Below are positions 16,128-27,618 of a stretch of DNA of 64,000 nt, piece by piece. Below the pieces are notes generated by a model that was not told the DNA's origin, ran no database searches, and saw only the letters and a program-made list of their open reading frames with translations. The position numbers and the translations under genes were made by a program. Positions within the stretch are counted from its first letter, which is position 1; each line of letters opens with the position of its first letter. Source of the stretch: Cupriavidus pinatubonensis (GTDB taxonomy: Bacteria > Pseudomonadota > Gammaproteobacteria > Burkholderiales > Burkholderiaceae); contig NZ_CP080767.1 of NCBI RefSeq assembly GCF_019602855.1, forward strand, positions 1,240,001 through 1,304,000. Direction: 5' to 3'.

Positions 16128-18965
16128 TCAGGTCGTCGCGTCAGGCTCCTGCAGTCGCGCGCGGATATCCTGGCGGGCCGCATCGCGTAACTGCAGCAGG
16201 GCCTGCCAGTCATCACCTGAGGCAAGGCAGGGCTTGCCGACGACAACCGTCAGTGGCGCGTAGCTTGGCCACCAGCGTCCGTCGCGCAGTAGCGAGCGGG
16301 TACCAGTCAGTGTGACGGGAATTAGCGGCACGTGCGCCCGTGCGGCGCACACGAAGGCCCCCAGGCGGAACGCCATCAGCCCAGGCTCCCGCCGGAAAGT
16401 TCCTTCGGGGAAGAATACGAAGGAATCGCCCGCCAGCACGCGCCTTTCCACGGCGCTGGTATCTTCCACCCCCCGCGCGGCATCGAAGCGTTCGACGAAG
16501 GCGCAGCCAAGGCGGCGCAGCAGGATCGCCAGCACCGCACTTTGCAGCAGCTCTTGCTTCGCCACAAAGGTGAAGCGGGCAGGGAGCACCGCGGTGAGCA
16601 GAAACACGTCGGTATAGCTGGAGTGATTGGCTACGATGATCGCGGGCGCCGCCCGATCAAGGCCGGCCATTCCTTCGGTCGTTGGCGACAGGCCGGTCAG
16701 CGCCAGCGCAAGCCGCGCGCCGCCTCGCGCAACCTGGCGGCGCAGTCCGTGCCCCGGCAGGATTACCACCAAAAGGGCGGCCGGTACCGCGAACAAGGCG
16801 AAGACCGTCCATGCCCAAATACCCCAGAGCCAGCCCCCCGCCTGCTGCCAGAGACGAGTGAAGCGGATGCCCGCGCCCGAAACGGCCAGCCGCAGCAGTT
16901 GTCGCCATGGCGCTCGAGCGGTGCTGTGGATGTTGCCGCTCTCATAGAGAGCACGGCAGGCGGCGCGGCGCAGTTTGCCACTGGAAGTCTTGAGTATGGT
17001 ACGGGGTGGCACCAGAATGATCTCGTCGACCGGCATGCCAATCAGGTCAACCGCCAGGTGGCCAATCTCGGCGCGTATGCCACGACGCGCACTTTCATTT
17101 TCCTCGCGCGTTTCGGCCAGCACGACCAGCCGCTCGGTGGCGGAGCGCGCGTCACTGGCGGGGAACACGGCGACCCCGCCTCTGCGCACGCCCGGGAGTT
17201 GGCTGATCGCTTCCTCCAGCTCCTGCGGGAACAGGTGCCGTCCGGCGCGGATGATGATGTCCTTGAGGCGCCCGGTCAGGTAAAGCTCGCCGGCCGCGAT
17301 ATAGCCCATATCGCCAGTCTTCAGCCAGGCGCTATCAAAAAGCCCTGCCGAGGCTTCGGGGTTGTGGAAATAGCCGGACGTCGCGGACGGGCCGCGGAAC
17401 TCGATATGTCCCAGTGTGCGCTCGGGCAGTTCTCGCCCGGCAGGATCGGCAATGCGAATCTGGTGGCCGGGTAGCGGCAGGCCGCTGGAGACGAGCCTGA
17501 GCGAACCGCGTCCCGACTGGGCGGGCGAGCGCGCAATGCCACGGCGAGCGAGGGCTTCCCGATCGATCTGGTCGATGTGCGGGCCGCGCCCCGCAGGCGG
17601 AAATGCGAGCCCGACGGAGGATTCCGCCAGGCCGTAGACCGGGGCCATGGCGGACGGATCCAGGCCATATCTTGCGAATCGCGCGCTGAACTTCTCGATG
17701 GTGTCCGGGCTCACCGGCTCGGCGCCGTTGTAGGCTACGCGCCACGTGCTCAGGTCCAGGCCGGCCAGATCCTGTTCATGCAGCTTGCTCGCGCAAAGCT
17801 CGTAGGCAAAGTTAGGCGCTGCGGACAGCGTGCCACGATGCCGGTGGATGGTCCACAGCCATGAAGCAGGGCGCGCCAGAAAGTCCGTCGGAGACATCAG
17901 CGCCAGGCGAAAACCAACCAGCAGGCTGCCCATGCAGGCGCCGATCAATCCCATGTCATGGTAGAGCGGCAGCCATGACACGAACACATCTTCCGCCGTG
18001 ACACGCGAGGCCCGCTCCATGGCACGCAGGTTGGCCAGCAGGTTCGCGTGCGTCAGCACGACGCCCTTGGGGTTCCCTGTGCTGCCGGAGGTGTACTGCA
18101 GAAAGGCAATGTCGTCGGACCGGCGAGCGATGGGCGGCACTGCGCCACCCGTCTCATTGATGTCGCCGGGCGTCAGGATCTGACGCAGCGACGCGCAATG
18201 GGCACGCAACAGGCGCAGCAAGGGCTTGGCAGCCGGCACCGTGATCAGGATGGCCGCCTCGGCATTGGCAAGGATGCCGGCGCTGCGCCGCATATGATCC
18301 TCGATTTGTGAAAGGCGCGCAGGCGGATAGAGAGGAACCGGGATGCAACCTGCGTACAGCGCGCCGAAGAACTCTCGGAAGAAGTCCGGCCCTGTCGGGA
18401 GCATCAGTGCAACCCGGTCGCCTGGTACCAGTCCGAGGCGCACCAGTCCGGCTGCAACCGCGAGCGCGCCAGTCCGCAACGCCTGATAGCTGAGGTCGCC
18501 GCTGCCCGCAATGGTCGCGTACGCAAGTTCCCCATGGGACGTTGCGTGCCAGTCAATCAGTTCCATCAAGGTCAGGGCGCTGTCCGGCGGCCGGTTGACG
18601 GCCGCCGACCTGGCCGCCCCCAGCGATCCGGCAGTGGTGAATTCCTGGGCCGCGTTCTCAACCGCGGGGCTGTGCGCATACCTTGTCAAGCGAAGCAGGT
18701 CGCGTGGCGTCTCGGCCGCCATCAGCGCCTTTTCGTCTACCCGGGTGCCATAGTCATGTTCGATGCGCGTCAGTAGTTCCGCCCGTGCCAGGCTGTCCAG
18801 GCCAAAATCGCGCTCCAGCGAATGATCGATACCCAACGTGCCCACCTCCTGCGCGTTGGGCCGCAATTCGCCCGCCAGTCTGCGTACGATGTCCAGAAGG
18901 CGCCGCGTATCGGCAGCCCCGGGCGAGGTCGTGGCAGGATCAGCGGAAGTCTGCAGGTCAGTCAT
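16128..18965 (-). CDS. ACP / fatty acyl-AMP ligase / PlsC acyltransferase fusion
   Basis: The 945-residue protein has three parts. An N-terminal acyl carrier domain (about 15-95) carries the phosphopantetheine serine in FGLDSLARAELL. An acyl-AMP ligase (about 125-700) has LQYTSGSTGNPKGVVLTH, LPLYHDMGLIG and TGDMGYI, patterns of the FAAL class. After hydrophobic helices (about 745-780) comes a PlsC-type acyltransferase with NHSSYTD and FFPEGTF. The enzyme probably activates a fatty acid as acyl-AMP, loads it on an ACP and transfers it to an acceptor lipid at the membrane. The order ligase-then-acyltransferase is opposite to Aas of enterobacteria. Start ATG 18965 is chosen because upstream sequence is unlike protein; an Fnr-like box lies about 100 bases upstream. 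Confidence 0.9.
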   Translation of the reverse strand: MTDLQTSADPATTSPGAADTRRLLDIVRRLAGELRPNAQEVGTLGIDHSLERDFGLDSLARAELLTRIEHDYGTRVDEKALMAAETPRDLLRLTRYAHSPAVENAAQEFTTAGSLGAARSAAVNRPPDSALTLMELIDWHATSHGELAYATIAGSGDLSYQALRTGALAVAAGLVRLGLVPGDRVALMLPTGPDFFREFFGALYAGCIPVPLYPPARLSQIEDHMRRSAGILANAEAAILITVPAAKPLLRLLRAHCASLRQILTPGDINETGGAVPPIARRSDDIAFLQYTSGSTGNPKGVVLTHANLLANLRAMERASRVTAEDVFVSWLPLYHDMGLIGACMGSLLVGFRLALMSPTDFLARPASWLWTIHRHRGTLSAAPNFAYELCASKLHEQDLAGLDLSTWRVAYNGAEPVSPDTIEKFSARFARYGLDPSAMAPVYGLAESSVGLAFPPAGRGPHIDQIDREALARRGIARSPAQSGRGSLRLVSSGLPLPGHQIRIADPAGRELPERTLGHIEFRGPSATSGYFHNPEASAGLFDSAWLKTGDMGYIAAGELYLTGRLKDIIIRAGRHLFPQELEEAISQLPGVRRGGVAVFPASDARSATERLVVLAETREENESARRGIRAEIGHLAVDLIGMPVDEIILVPPRTILKTSSGKLRRAACRALYESGNIHSTARAPWRQLLRLAVSGAGIRFTRLWQQAGGWLWGIWAWTVFALFAVPAALLVVILPGHGLRRQVARGGARLALALTGLSPTTEGMAGLDRAAPAIIVANHSSYTDVFLLTAVLPARFTFVAKQELLQSAVLAILLRRLGCAFVERFDAARGVEDTSAVERRVLAGDSFVFFPEGTFRREPGLMAFRLGAFVCAARAHVPLIPVTLTGTRSLLRDGRWWPSYAPLTVVVGKPCLASGDDWQALLQLRDAARQDIRARLQEPDATT

Positions 18966-19062
18966 TGACTTATGTACGCCGGCAGGGAGAACAGAAGAGA
19001 GAACACAAGGGCCGCAGAGCGGTGGACAACAATCAATGTTTGTCCATATAGCGTTGACCGGG

Positions 19063-19076
19063 TTGATACACGTCAA
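19063..19076 (-). promoter_or_regulatory. Fnr/Anr-like box before the acyl-AMP ligase fusion gene
   Basis: TTGATacacGTCAA matches the Fnr consensus at 9 of 10 positions. It sits in the gap between the ACP gene and the fusion gene on the minus strand. Class II spacing predicts a start near 19028, about 60 bases before the ATG at 18965. This would give the fusion gene its own oxygen-linked promoter inside the operon. Confidence 0.55.
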
Positions 19077-19121
19077 CCGCTCTCGACTACCCGTGCAGCC
19101 CGGGGCGGACACAGCGGGTGT

Positions 19122-19373
19122 CTATTGCCGCTGGGCGGCCTCGTCGAGGTACGAGACGACATCATCCAGTGTCACCAGGCGGGTGTAGTCGGACTCCGGA
19201 ATCTCCACCTTCAGCTTCGCATGCAGCGCAAGCAGGAAATTCAGCCAGTCCATGGAATCCAGGTCGACCTGCCTGCGCAGCGGCCGATCCGCGCGCAGGC
19301 TGCCGGGATCGACCTCAGGCGCGATCTCGCGCAGCGTCGACAGGACGACCGCCCGGGTAGCGGTGGTGTTCAT
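19122..19373 (-). CDS. Acyl carrier protein
   Basis: The 83-residue protein has the phosphopantetheine attachment motif VDLDSMDWLNFLLAL (serine at about residue 40) followed by the acidic helix and LVTLDDVVSYL, as in ACPs. It overlaps the E2 gene by four bases (the stop of E2 and its own ATG), showing translational coupling. It is the obvious partner for the acyl-AMP ligase fusion encoded downstream. It is distinct from the housekeeping AcpP motif (usually DSLD), so it is likely dedicated to this cluster. Confidence 0.9.
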   Translation of the reverse strand: MNTTATRAVVLSTLREIAPEVDPGSLRADRPLRRQVDLDSMDWLNFLLALHAKLKVEIPESDYTRLVTLDDVVSYLDEAAQRQ

Positions 19374-20497
19374 GGCTCAATTTCCTCAGGATGCTGGAGG
19401 AGTTCCCGCACTTCGGCCAGGAAGCGTGCGCCGCAATGGCCGTCCGATACGCGATGGTCGGCGGACAGGCTGGCCGTCACGGCTGGCACAACCGTGAGCA
19501 CTCCGTCGTCCACCCATGGCCGTTCATGGATGCGGCCAAAGCCTACCAATGCCACCTGGGGCGGATAGATGACACCGAACACTTGCTCCACGCCCTGGTC
19601 TCCGAGGTTGGTCACCGTCACGGTAGGCTCGGACAGTTCCGCGCGCCGCAGTGAGCCGGAGCGGCAGCGCCTGACCAGGTCCGCCAGTTCCTGCATTAGT
19701 TGCGCAAGCGGTTTGCCCGATGCATCGAGCAGGGCCGGTGCCGCCAGTCCGCCCTGGCGCAGCGAGATCGCGACGCCGATATTGATGGCGCTTGCTGCTT
19801 CAAACGCACCGTTGCGGTAGTAGCCGTTCAGTTCCGGGAAGCGTTTGAGAGCCACGGCGACCGCCTTGATCAGCAACGCCGCCGGCAGGACCCGTTCGGT
19901 GATGGGTCGGTCGGCGTTGGCTTTGACAAGCCAGTGCGTCGCCACCCGCAGGGGGATCGTCTCGCAGACGTAGTAGTGTGGAATCTCGCGCTTGGCGCGT
20001 GCCATCGCGGCGCCAATGGCCCTGCGGATGTCGGCCTGCCGCTCGCCTGCCGCGCCACCGGCTTTGCGCACAGCTTGCTCGACATCCGACAGGGTGACCG
20101 CGCCGCCAGGCCCGCTGCCGACAAGCTTGTCTGCGTCGATGCCTTGTTCCCGGGCGAACTTGCGTGCCGCGGGCGAGACCATTCGCCCTCTATGCCGGCC
20201 AGGCGCAGCAGCTGGCCTGGCCGGCTTGGAAGGCGCATAGCGGACAGTGCCAGGCGATTCGCCTGGTTCGAGCAGCGTTGCCATCAGGGTGCCGACCGGC
20301 ATCTTGTCACCTGGCGAAGCGAGCAGTTCGCCGACGATTCCGTCGTGCCAGGTTTCCACCTCGATGGCGGCCTTGCTGGTATCGACGACGGCCATGATTT
20401 GCCCCTTCCTGACCACGTCACCGGGCTTCACGGCCCACTGGAGCAGCGTCCCTTCGTCCATGTCTGCGCCCAACGAGGGCAGGCGGAACTCAATCAC
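19370..20497 (-). CDS. Dihydrolipoamide acetyltransferase-type E2 component
   Basis: The 375-residue protein has one lipoyl domain (about 1-78, lipoyl lysine in VDTSKAAIEVE), a linker, an E1/E3-binding domain (about 105-140, SPAARKFAREQGIDADKLVGSGPGG), and a catalytic domain (about 150-375) ending with the HRVSDGHCGARFL active-site motif, where the usual HRVVDG histidine is present. It is short with one lipoyl domain, as in acetoin or branched-chain type complexes. It lies 57 bases after pdhB. With E1 alpha and beta it forms a 2-oxoacid dehydrogenase producing acyl-CoA. No E3 gene lies in the cluster. Confidence 0.92.
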   Translation of the reverse strand: MIEFRLPSLGADMDEGTLLQWAVKPGDVVRKGQIMAVVDTSKAAIEVETWHDGIVGELLASPGDKMPVGTLMATLLEPGESPGTVRYAPSKPARPAAAPGRHRGRMVSPAARKFAREQGIDADKLVGSGPGGAVTLSDVEQAVRKAGGAAGERQADIRRAIGAAMARAKREIPHYYVCETIPLRVATHWLVKANADRPITERVLPAALLIKAVAVALKRFPELNGYYRNGAFEAASAINIGVAISLRQGGLAAPALLDASGKPLAQLMQELADLVRRCRSGSLRRAELSEPTVTVTNLGDQGVEQVFGVIYPPQVALVGFGRIHERPWVDDGVLTVVPAVTASLSADHRVSDGHCGARFLAEVRELLQHPEEIEP

Positions 20498-20554
20498 GTT
20501 GTCCTCGCCGGAAACCTGAGAGCGCGGCCGCGTCGTGGTCGGCGGATGGGTTGC

Positions 20555-21529
20555 TCATGCGATCAGCTGGCTAGCAGCGGCCACGATGGCCTCGACCTGG
20601 GGCAGGGCGGCCTCTTCCATATGCCTGGCGTATGGAATCGGGACTTCTGCCGAACATACGCGTGCGATCGGGGCGTCCAGCTCATAGAAGATTTGTTCGA
20701 CGATACGCGCCATGATTTCCGCGGCGAGGCTGACACTGCGCCAGCCTTCGTCAATGATGACGGCACGACGGCATTTCGCTACGGATGCCATGATGGTCGC
20801 GTCGTCCAACGGGCGCAGGACCCGCAAGTCGACCACTTCGGCGTCGATGCCGCGGGACGACAACACATCGGCGGCCTGCAGTGCCTTGGGCAGGCTGCCG
20901 CCATAGGTGATCAGTGCTACATCCTTGCCCGCGCGCCTGACCTGGGCCAAACGGATGTCCACCTGCGAATCCTCCGGAATCTCGCCTTCGAGGTTGTACA
21001 GGCCTGCGTGTTCGAAGATGAGCACGGGATCCGGATCGGACAAGGCCGGGGCCAGCATTCGTCTCCCGTCCTCAACTGTGGCGGGCGCCAGTACCTTGAG
21101 ACCAGGTACGCCCGCATACCAGCCTTCGAAGCTGTGGGAGTGCTGGGCCGCAACCTGCCGGCCAGCCCCGCTGGCCATGCGAATCACCAACGGTACGGAG
21201 AATTGTCCGCCGGACATGTGACGGTACAGTGCAGCGGTATTAACGATCTGGTCGAGTGCGAGCAGGCTGAAATTGACTGTCATGACTTCCACGATGGGGC
21301 GCATGCCGCCCAGCGCGGCACCGATGCCGGCGCCAGTGAAACCGAGTTCCGACAGCGGGGTATCGCGAACGCGCTCGGGGCCGAATTCCGCCAGCAATCC
21401 CTTGGATACCGCGTAGCTGCCGCCATAGCGGCCTACATCCTCGCCCATCAGGAAGACGCGGGGATCCCCGGCCAGCGCCTCGCGTAACGCTTCGCGCACG
21501 GCCTCGCGATAGCTGAGGCGAATGCTCAT
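20555..21529 (-). CDS. pdhB: 2-oxoacid (pyruvate-type) dehydrogenase E1 beta subunit
   Basis: The 324-residue protein has the E1 beta pattern: [84 protein letters not shown] and [11 protein letters not shown]. It binds thiamin diphosphate at the alpha/beta interface. The ATG at 21529 overlaps the pdhA stop (ATGA), a mark of translational coupling. The substrate could be pyruvate or acetoin; the presence of Acs and the absence of acoin-specific accessory genes favour pyruvate. Confidence 0.93.
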   Translation of the reverse strand: MSIRLSYREAVREALREALAGDPRVFLMGEDVGRYGGSYAVSKGLLAEFGPERVRDTPLSELGFTGAGIGAALGGMRPIVEVMTVNFSLLALDQIVNTAALYRHMSGGQFSVPLVIRMASGAGRQVAAQHSHSFEGWYAGVPGLKVLAPATVEDGRRMLAPALSDPDPVLIFEHAGLYNLEGEIPEDSQVDIRLAQVRRAGKDVALITYGGSLPKALQAADVLSSRGIDAEVVDLRVLRPLDDATIMASVAKCRRAVIIDEGWRSVSLAAEIMARIVEQIFYELDAPIARVCSAEVPIPYARHMEEAALPQVEAIVAAASQLIA

Positions 21530-22544
21530 GGCACATCTCCAGCGGGCGAGTAGACGTCCTTCAGCAGATCCTCGACGGGTTCCCAGATGCCCGCTTCGGC
21601 AAAGGCCTCCGCTTTCGCGACGTCGGCCTGCACTTCGGCATCCAGCGCCAGGAATTCGTCCTCGGTCAGCTTTCCTTCGGCCTTCAGCCGTGCGGTGAAC
21701 GTATGGAGAGGGCCGCGCTGCTTCCATGCATCGACCTCGGCCGCCTCGCGATAGAGGTCGGGATCGTACATGGAGTGGGCCCGGAAGCGATAAGTGCGGA
21801 ACTCCAGAAACACCGGCCCATTGCCACGCTTTACTTGAGCTACGGCATTCCTGGTGGCTTCGCATACGGCCACGACGTCCATGCCGTCCGCGGAGGCTGC
21901 CGGCATCTTGTAGGAGGCGGCCTTGGCGCAAAGATCCGTCTGCGATTCATGGCGTTCAAGCGCTGTCCCCATCGCATAGAGGTTGTTTTCACAGCAGAAC
22001 AGCAACGGCAGCTTCCACAACGCTGCCAGGTTCATCGATTCATGGAAGGCGCCTTCGGCGATCGCCCCGTCGCCGAAAAAGCATGCGGTGACCCGCTGGC
22101 TACCCTGCATCTTCTCGGCAAGTGCCAGGCCAGCCGCCAGCGGCAGGCCGCCGCCCACAATGGCATTGCCGCCGAACAGTCTGGTGGCGCGATCGAACAG
22201 GTGCATGGAGCCACCCCGGCCGCGGGCACAGCCTTCCCGCTTGCCGTACATTTCGGCCATCAGCACACCCATGTCCATGCCGCGCACCAGCGCATGCCCG
22301 TGCTCGCGATAGGTAGCAACAACGTTATCGTCGGGCGCCAACGCATGCAGCGCGCCAACGCATACCGCCTCCTCGCCGATATAGAGATGAAGGAAGCCGC
22401 GAATCTTGCCAGCTCCATAAAGTTCCGCGCATTTTTCCTCGATTCGCCGGATGCGCAACATGTCGCGCAGCAGCACGAGCGAGAATGCCTTGTCATAGGG
22501 GACCGGGCCGGCCGGCGGCGGCGGGGCGGGGTGATCGATGTCCA

Positions 22545-22545
<1 letters not shown>
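21526..22545 (-). CDS. pdhA: 2-oxoacid (pyruvate-type) dehydrogenase E1 alpha subunit
   Basis: The 339-residue protein shows [52 protein letters not shown], and the thiamin diphosphate motif [20 protein letters not shown] ending in ENN. The two conserved serine-loop regions and the [11 protein letters not shown] segment are present. The ATG at 22545 overlaps the acs stop (TAATG). It forms the alpha2beta2 E1 with the pdhB product. The variant is the heterotetrameric E1 rather than the AceE homodimer used as main PDH in many relatives, so it may be a second, condition-specific PDH. Confidence 0.93.
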
Positions 22546-24320
<1,775 letters not shown>

Positions 24321-24609
24321 GCTCGCGCTTCTCCTCCATGGGCTCACCATGCGCTCACTATAGGAGTTCGGAGTCGGTGCAAGCAACGAAAAGCCGACTG
24401 TGACTTCGACTCGGCGCGTTCATGAGTTGCGGACGCGGCTCACGTCGGCAATCCAATTTGATCGAGCGCAAATAGGTCGGCATCTCACGACGGCCATGGG
24501 ACGTCGACTTCTATAGTCTCAGACACATGCCGGCGACCGGATCCGGCGGCCAGGAGAGGCCGCTGCGGCGTACCAGGCATGCGCCGTCAAATACTGTCGG
24601 AGACAAGAG

Positions 24610-24807
24610 ATGCTGAGTCCCCACGAGATCGCAGCCCTGATGGTTCTCAGTGATGCGAAGAGTCACCGTGAACTGGACCCCGCCGACATTGGCGCTCTTG
24701 TCGAGCGCCAGTTGGTCCGTCTTGGAGCCGCGACACCAGACCACAGGCAAATCCGTGTAACCGGGAAAGGACGGCAACTGCTGGAGGCGATCAGCAGCGG
24801 CCGCTGA
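24610..24807 (+). CDS. Small protein, winged-helix-like, unknown function
   Basis: The 65-residue protein (MLSPHEIAALMVLSDAKSHR, ADIGALVERQLVRLG, IRVTGKGRQLLEAIS) has the helix-helix-helix-wing pattern of a minimal winged helix and resembles small conserved Burkholderiales proteins. It lacks any other domain. The ATG at 24610 follows a GGAGACAAGAG site. It lies between the start of the acs operon and the 3' end of the sigma-factor gene. Confidence 0.65.
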   Translation: MLSPHEIAALMVLSDAKSHRELDPADIGALVERQLVRLGAATPDHRQIRVTGKGRQLLEAISSGR

Positions 24808-24817
24808 CGGAGCGGGC

Positions 24818-26476
24818 TCAGTGCGGCCGAGGGTGCGTGGCGCCTTTGTCCGCCGAGGTGTCCTCTGCCAGAAACGTCCTGGCAGCATTTGCCTGTCCCG
24901 ACGAGCGCAGCGTTTCCATAGCCTGCCGTTCGGTGCGCCGGACCTTTTCCCGCGACATGCCGGTCCGCCTGGCGATTTCCTCGTAGCCCATCGGGGTAAC
25001 GCCCCCAATGCCGAACCTGCATTGCAACACGGTGGCTTCATCCGGTGTCATGGCTGCAAGCATGGCGGCGACAAACTCGCGCATGCGCTTGTCGGCCACC
25101 GTCCTGTACGGGTCGGGCGCCGCCCGATCCTCGAGCATTTCCGCGAGCGCGGTATCGCCGGACGGTACCGGCGCATCGAGCGAGACTGGCTCGCCGGGCA
25201 GCGTGAGCAGATCGGATACTTTCTCCTGGCCCAATCCGCTCTCACCGGCGAGTTGCGCCAGGGCTGCCTTGCGTCCGGTGCGCTGGCGGATACGCTCGGC
25301 CGTCAGACGCACGCGGCGCAGGTTGTCGCCGACATTCACCGGGAGGCGGATCGTGCGTGCACGGTCAGCCACCGCGCGCGAAACGGCTTGACGGATCCAC
25401 CACGTTGCATAGGTCGAGAACTTGAAGCCCTGGTGGTACTCGAATTTGTCGATGGCCCGCATCAGGCCGATGTTACCCTCCTGAACCAGGTCCGCCAGAT
25501 CCAGCCCCCGGTGCTGGTACTTCCTGGCGATCGACACCACCAGCCGGAGGTTGGCCTCAACCATCTTGCGGGTAGCGCGAGCGATCCTGTCTTCGGCCGC
25601 CAATGCTTCATTCACCAGCGCACTTGTCGCGGCGCACCCCTCGCTGGCGGCACCGTCGCGTTCCGCTCCGTATGTCCTCAGGGTGCGCATGACATGCCAC
25701 GCACCGTCGGCAGTGCGGGCTGGTTCACCAGTTGCAAGTAACTTCGCGAAGATGGCCTGCCGGGCGCGCTGGTAACCGGCCGATTCGGTGTCGCCTTGTC
25801 GCAGGGCGGCCTGCATGCGCCGCAGCGACTGGCGGATCTCGCCAATCCTTGCGAGGTCTCCGCCGGCGGCCCGGGACGGCGCGGCTAGCCAGATCTCAAG
25901 TGCACGAGGACAACCCGCGAGCGCCCACAGTACGCCGCGCCGCCCGGTCTCGATTTCCTTTGCGAGCATTACCTCCTCATCTCTAGTAAGCAGGCGCACG
26001 GCTTGCATGCGCCTCGCATAGATGGCGAGCGGGTCTATTGAAGCGCCTACCCCGGTGGCCGCGTCAGTCAGCAGATTGCACACCTCCTCGATAAGCCCGG
26101 GGTCGATGGGGTGCCCATCGGGGCCGCGCAACGCGTCGGTTTCGGGACGCTCGTCGAGCACGGCAATGCCCATCTGGGTCAGCGCCGATAGCAAGGGCTC
26201 GATGCTGTCCGGACAGCTGTCTTCCGCCGGCAAAGCGTCGACAACGTCAGAATGGATCAGGTACCCGCGCTCAGCTGCGAGCGTCAACAACTGGGTGATG
26301 GCCTGCGTATGGATGTCCGCGTCCGCTGCGCGGGTCTGGATGGTCATGTCGTGAGCGAATCTGGCCGCTTCTAAGGGGCGGTAAAGGCCGCCGAGACTCC
26401 GCGGACGCCCGTCCGCTTCGGCTTGCCTGACAGTTGTCGATGTGGGGGGCAATATGGAATTCACAAGCACTGGCAT
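24818..26476 (-). CDS. RpoD-like sigma-70 family factor (paralogue)
   Basis: The 552-residue protein has a sigma 1.1-like N terminus ([35 protein letters not shown]), region 1.2 ([30 protein letters not shown]), region 2 ([60 protein letters not shown]), region 3 and region 4.2 ([30 protein letters not shown]). The region 4.2 helix differs from housekeeping RpoD, where R-x-R-I-R-Q-I-E-A-K-A is usual. It is therefore probably an accessory group 2 sigma. ATG 26476 is supported by GGAAGG; ATG 26347 is possible. It is divergent from an hsp20 gene across an Fnr-like box. Confidence 0.9.
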   Translation of the reverse strand: MPVLVNSILPPTSTTVRQAEADGRPRSLGGLYRPLEAARFAHDMTIQTRAADADIHTQAITQLLTLAAERGYLIHSDVVDALPAEDSCPDSIEPLLSALTQMGIAVLDERPETDALRGPDGHPIDPGLIEEVCNLLTDAATGVGASIDPLAIYARRMQAVRLLTRDEEVMLAKEIETGRRGVLWALAGCPRALEIWLAAPSRAAGGDLARIGEIRQSLRRMQAALRQGDTESAGYQRARQAIFAKLLATGEPARTADGAWHVMRTLRTYGAERDGAASEGCAATSALVNEALAAEDRIARATRKMVEANLRLVVSIARKYQHRGLDLADLVQEGNIGLMRAIDKFEYHQGFKFSTYATWWIRQAVSRAVADRARTIRLPVNVGDNLRRVRLTAERIRQRTGRKAALAQLAGESGLGQEKVSDLLTLPGEPVSLDAPVPSGDTALAEMLEDRAAPDPYRTVADKRMREFVAAMLAAMTPDEATVLQCRFGIGGVTPMGYEEIARRTGMSREKVRRTERQAMETLRSSGQANAARTFLAEDTSADKGATHPRPH

Positions 26477-26529
26477 TTCGCGTCGCCTTCCATGCCGTGC
26501 CAAAGCCGCCCAATCACTGTCATGTAGCT

Positions 26530-26570
26530 TTGACAGGAGTCAAATTGCCCAATGCGAGAGCGCCTAGGAT
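26530..26570 (+). promoter_or_regulatory. Fnr/Anr-like box and -10 element of the second hsp20 gene
   Basis: TTGACaggaGTCAA at 26530-26543 is a perfectly symmetric variant of the Fnr site (8 of 10). TAGGAT at 26565-26570 lies at the distance expected for a class II Fnr promoter with a start near 26577. The hsp20 ATG is at 26605. The box could also act on the divergent sigma gene. Confidence 0.6.
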
Positions 26571-26604
26571 GATTTCTACATTGACCCCACAGGAGGATCC
26601 TGAA

Positions 26605-27147
26605 ATGGCTGAATCTCAAACTACGGTGCCCGTGAAGAAAAGCGAAGACGTCGCCAAGCACCCCTGGTCCCCCCAGGCCTGGCACCCCATTGCGAGCCTG
26701 CGGCGTGAGATGGAACGCTTGTTTGACGATTTCGATCACGGCACGCGCTTCACGCCGGCACGCCTGCCGCGGTTCGGCCTCGAGCCATTCTGGCGGCATG
26801 ACTGGAGCATGCCTTCCGCCCCGTCCGTGGACCTTTCCGAAACGGAGAAGACCTATGAGCTGACGGCCGAGCTACCGGGGATGGACGAGAAGGATATCGA
26901 AGTGAAGCTCGCCAATGGCGGCCTGACCATCAAAGGCGAAAAGCGCGAGGAGAAGGAGGAAAAGGAGAAGGACTATTACCTGCGCGAGCGCCGCTTTGGT
27001 TCCTTTGAGCGCTACTTCCAACTCCCCGACGGCGTTGATGCCGACAAAATTGAAGCCAGGTTCAACAAGGGTGTGCTGACGATCACGCTTCCCAAGACGG
27101 TCGAGGCGCAAAGTGCGGCAAAGAAGATTCCGGTGAAGGGTGCCTGA
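26605..27147 (+). CDS. Hsp20/alpha-crystallin small heat-shock protein (copy 2)
   Basis: The 180-residue protein has an N-terminal arm (WHPIASLRREMERLFDDFDH), an alpha-crystallin domain at about 70-170 (PSVDLSETEKTYELTAELPGMDEKDIEVKL) and the NKGVLTITLPK motif. A run of charged residues (REEKEEKEKDYYLRERRFG) precedes the loop as in bacterial class A small heat-shock proteins. The ATG at 26605 has an AGGAGGATCC site. It is divergent from the sigma-factor gene and has the best-placed Fnr-like promoter in the window. Confidence 0.95.
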   Translation: MAESQTTVPVKKSEDVAKHPWSPQAWHPIASLRREMERLFDDFDHGTRFTPARLPRFGLEPFWRHDWSMPSAPSVDLSETEKTYELTAELPGMDEKDIEVKLANGGLTIKGEKREEKEEKEKDYYLRERRFGSFERYFQLPDGVDADKIEARFNKGVLTITLPKTVEAQSAAKKIPVKGA

Positions 27148-27282
27148 CGACAGGCTGTGATCGCGGCGAGAGTTCGGCGACGATTGCATCGCCACTCTCG
27201 TCGATCCCGTCTTCGCGCACAAGCACGGCATCCACTTCGCTGCCCTCGGTCACGTGGGCGGTCCCTTTTGCGAGGAGTGGCA

Positions 27283-27531
27283 ATGGATACGCACAACGCA
27301 GCACCGCAGGCCGCTACCGCCAGCGAGATCCGCGACATAGTCGGACCCGTGGAGGATCAGGTGGTCGAAATGATTCTCGACGAAGGGCCTACCCGTGCAC
27401 AAGTCCTAGAAGCCTTCACATGGTTGCGTTCCGACCAGCGGTTACGGCATCGCCCCGGCTTCGAATTGGAGGGAAAGTCCGCACGCATTCTGGAAATTCT
27501 CGAAAGCGAAGAGCCGGATTCGGACGCCTGA
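27283..27531 (+). CDS. Small conserved hypothetical protein
   Basis: The 82-residue acidic protein (ASEIRDIVGPVEDQVVEMILDEGPTRAQVLEAFTWLRSDQRL, ending LEILESEEPDSDA) is not assigned. It looks all-helical and cytoplasmic. Related short proteins appear in Burkholderiales stress clusters by pattern memory only. The ATG at 27283 has a GAGGAGTGG site. It lies between hsp20 copy 2 and the kinase-like gene on the same strand. Confidence 0.65.
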   Translation: MDTHNAAPQAATASEIRDIVGPVEDQVVEMILDEGPTRAQVLEAFTWLRSDQRLRHRPGFELEGKSARILEILESEEPDSDA

Positions 27532-27618
27532 GAAACCGTTGCCCCACACCACATGCCGATCTTGCTATAGGGCCCGACTCCTTATGAGGGGTCGCGACAT
27601 GGATGGGAGATTCCCGAA

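Noticed and set aside
19700..21487. Long plus-strand open frame of about 595 codons
   Set aside because: It lies antisense to E2 and pdhB, whose motifs are clear. High GC content makes long antisense frames common; the translation has no family pattern.
24458..24471. TTGATcgagCGCAA as an Fnr box for acsA
   Set aside because: Only 8 of 10 positions match, the right half is poor and the site is 140 bases from the start codon.
27083..27304. Minus-strand frame of 73 codons between hsp20 and a small gene
   Set aside because: It overlaps both genes and has no ribosome site; the acidic composition alone is not evidence.
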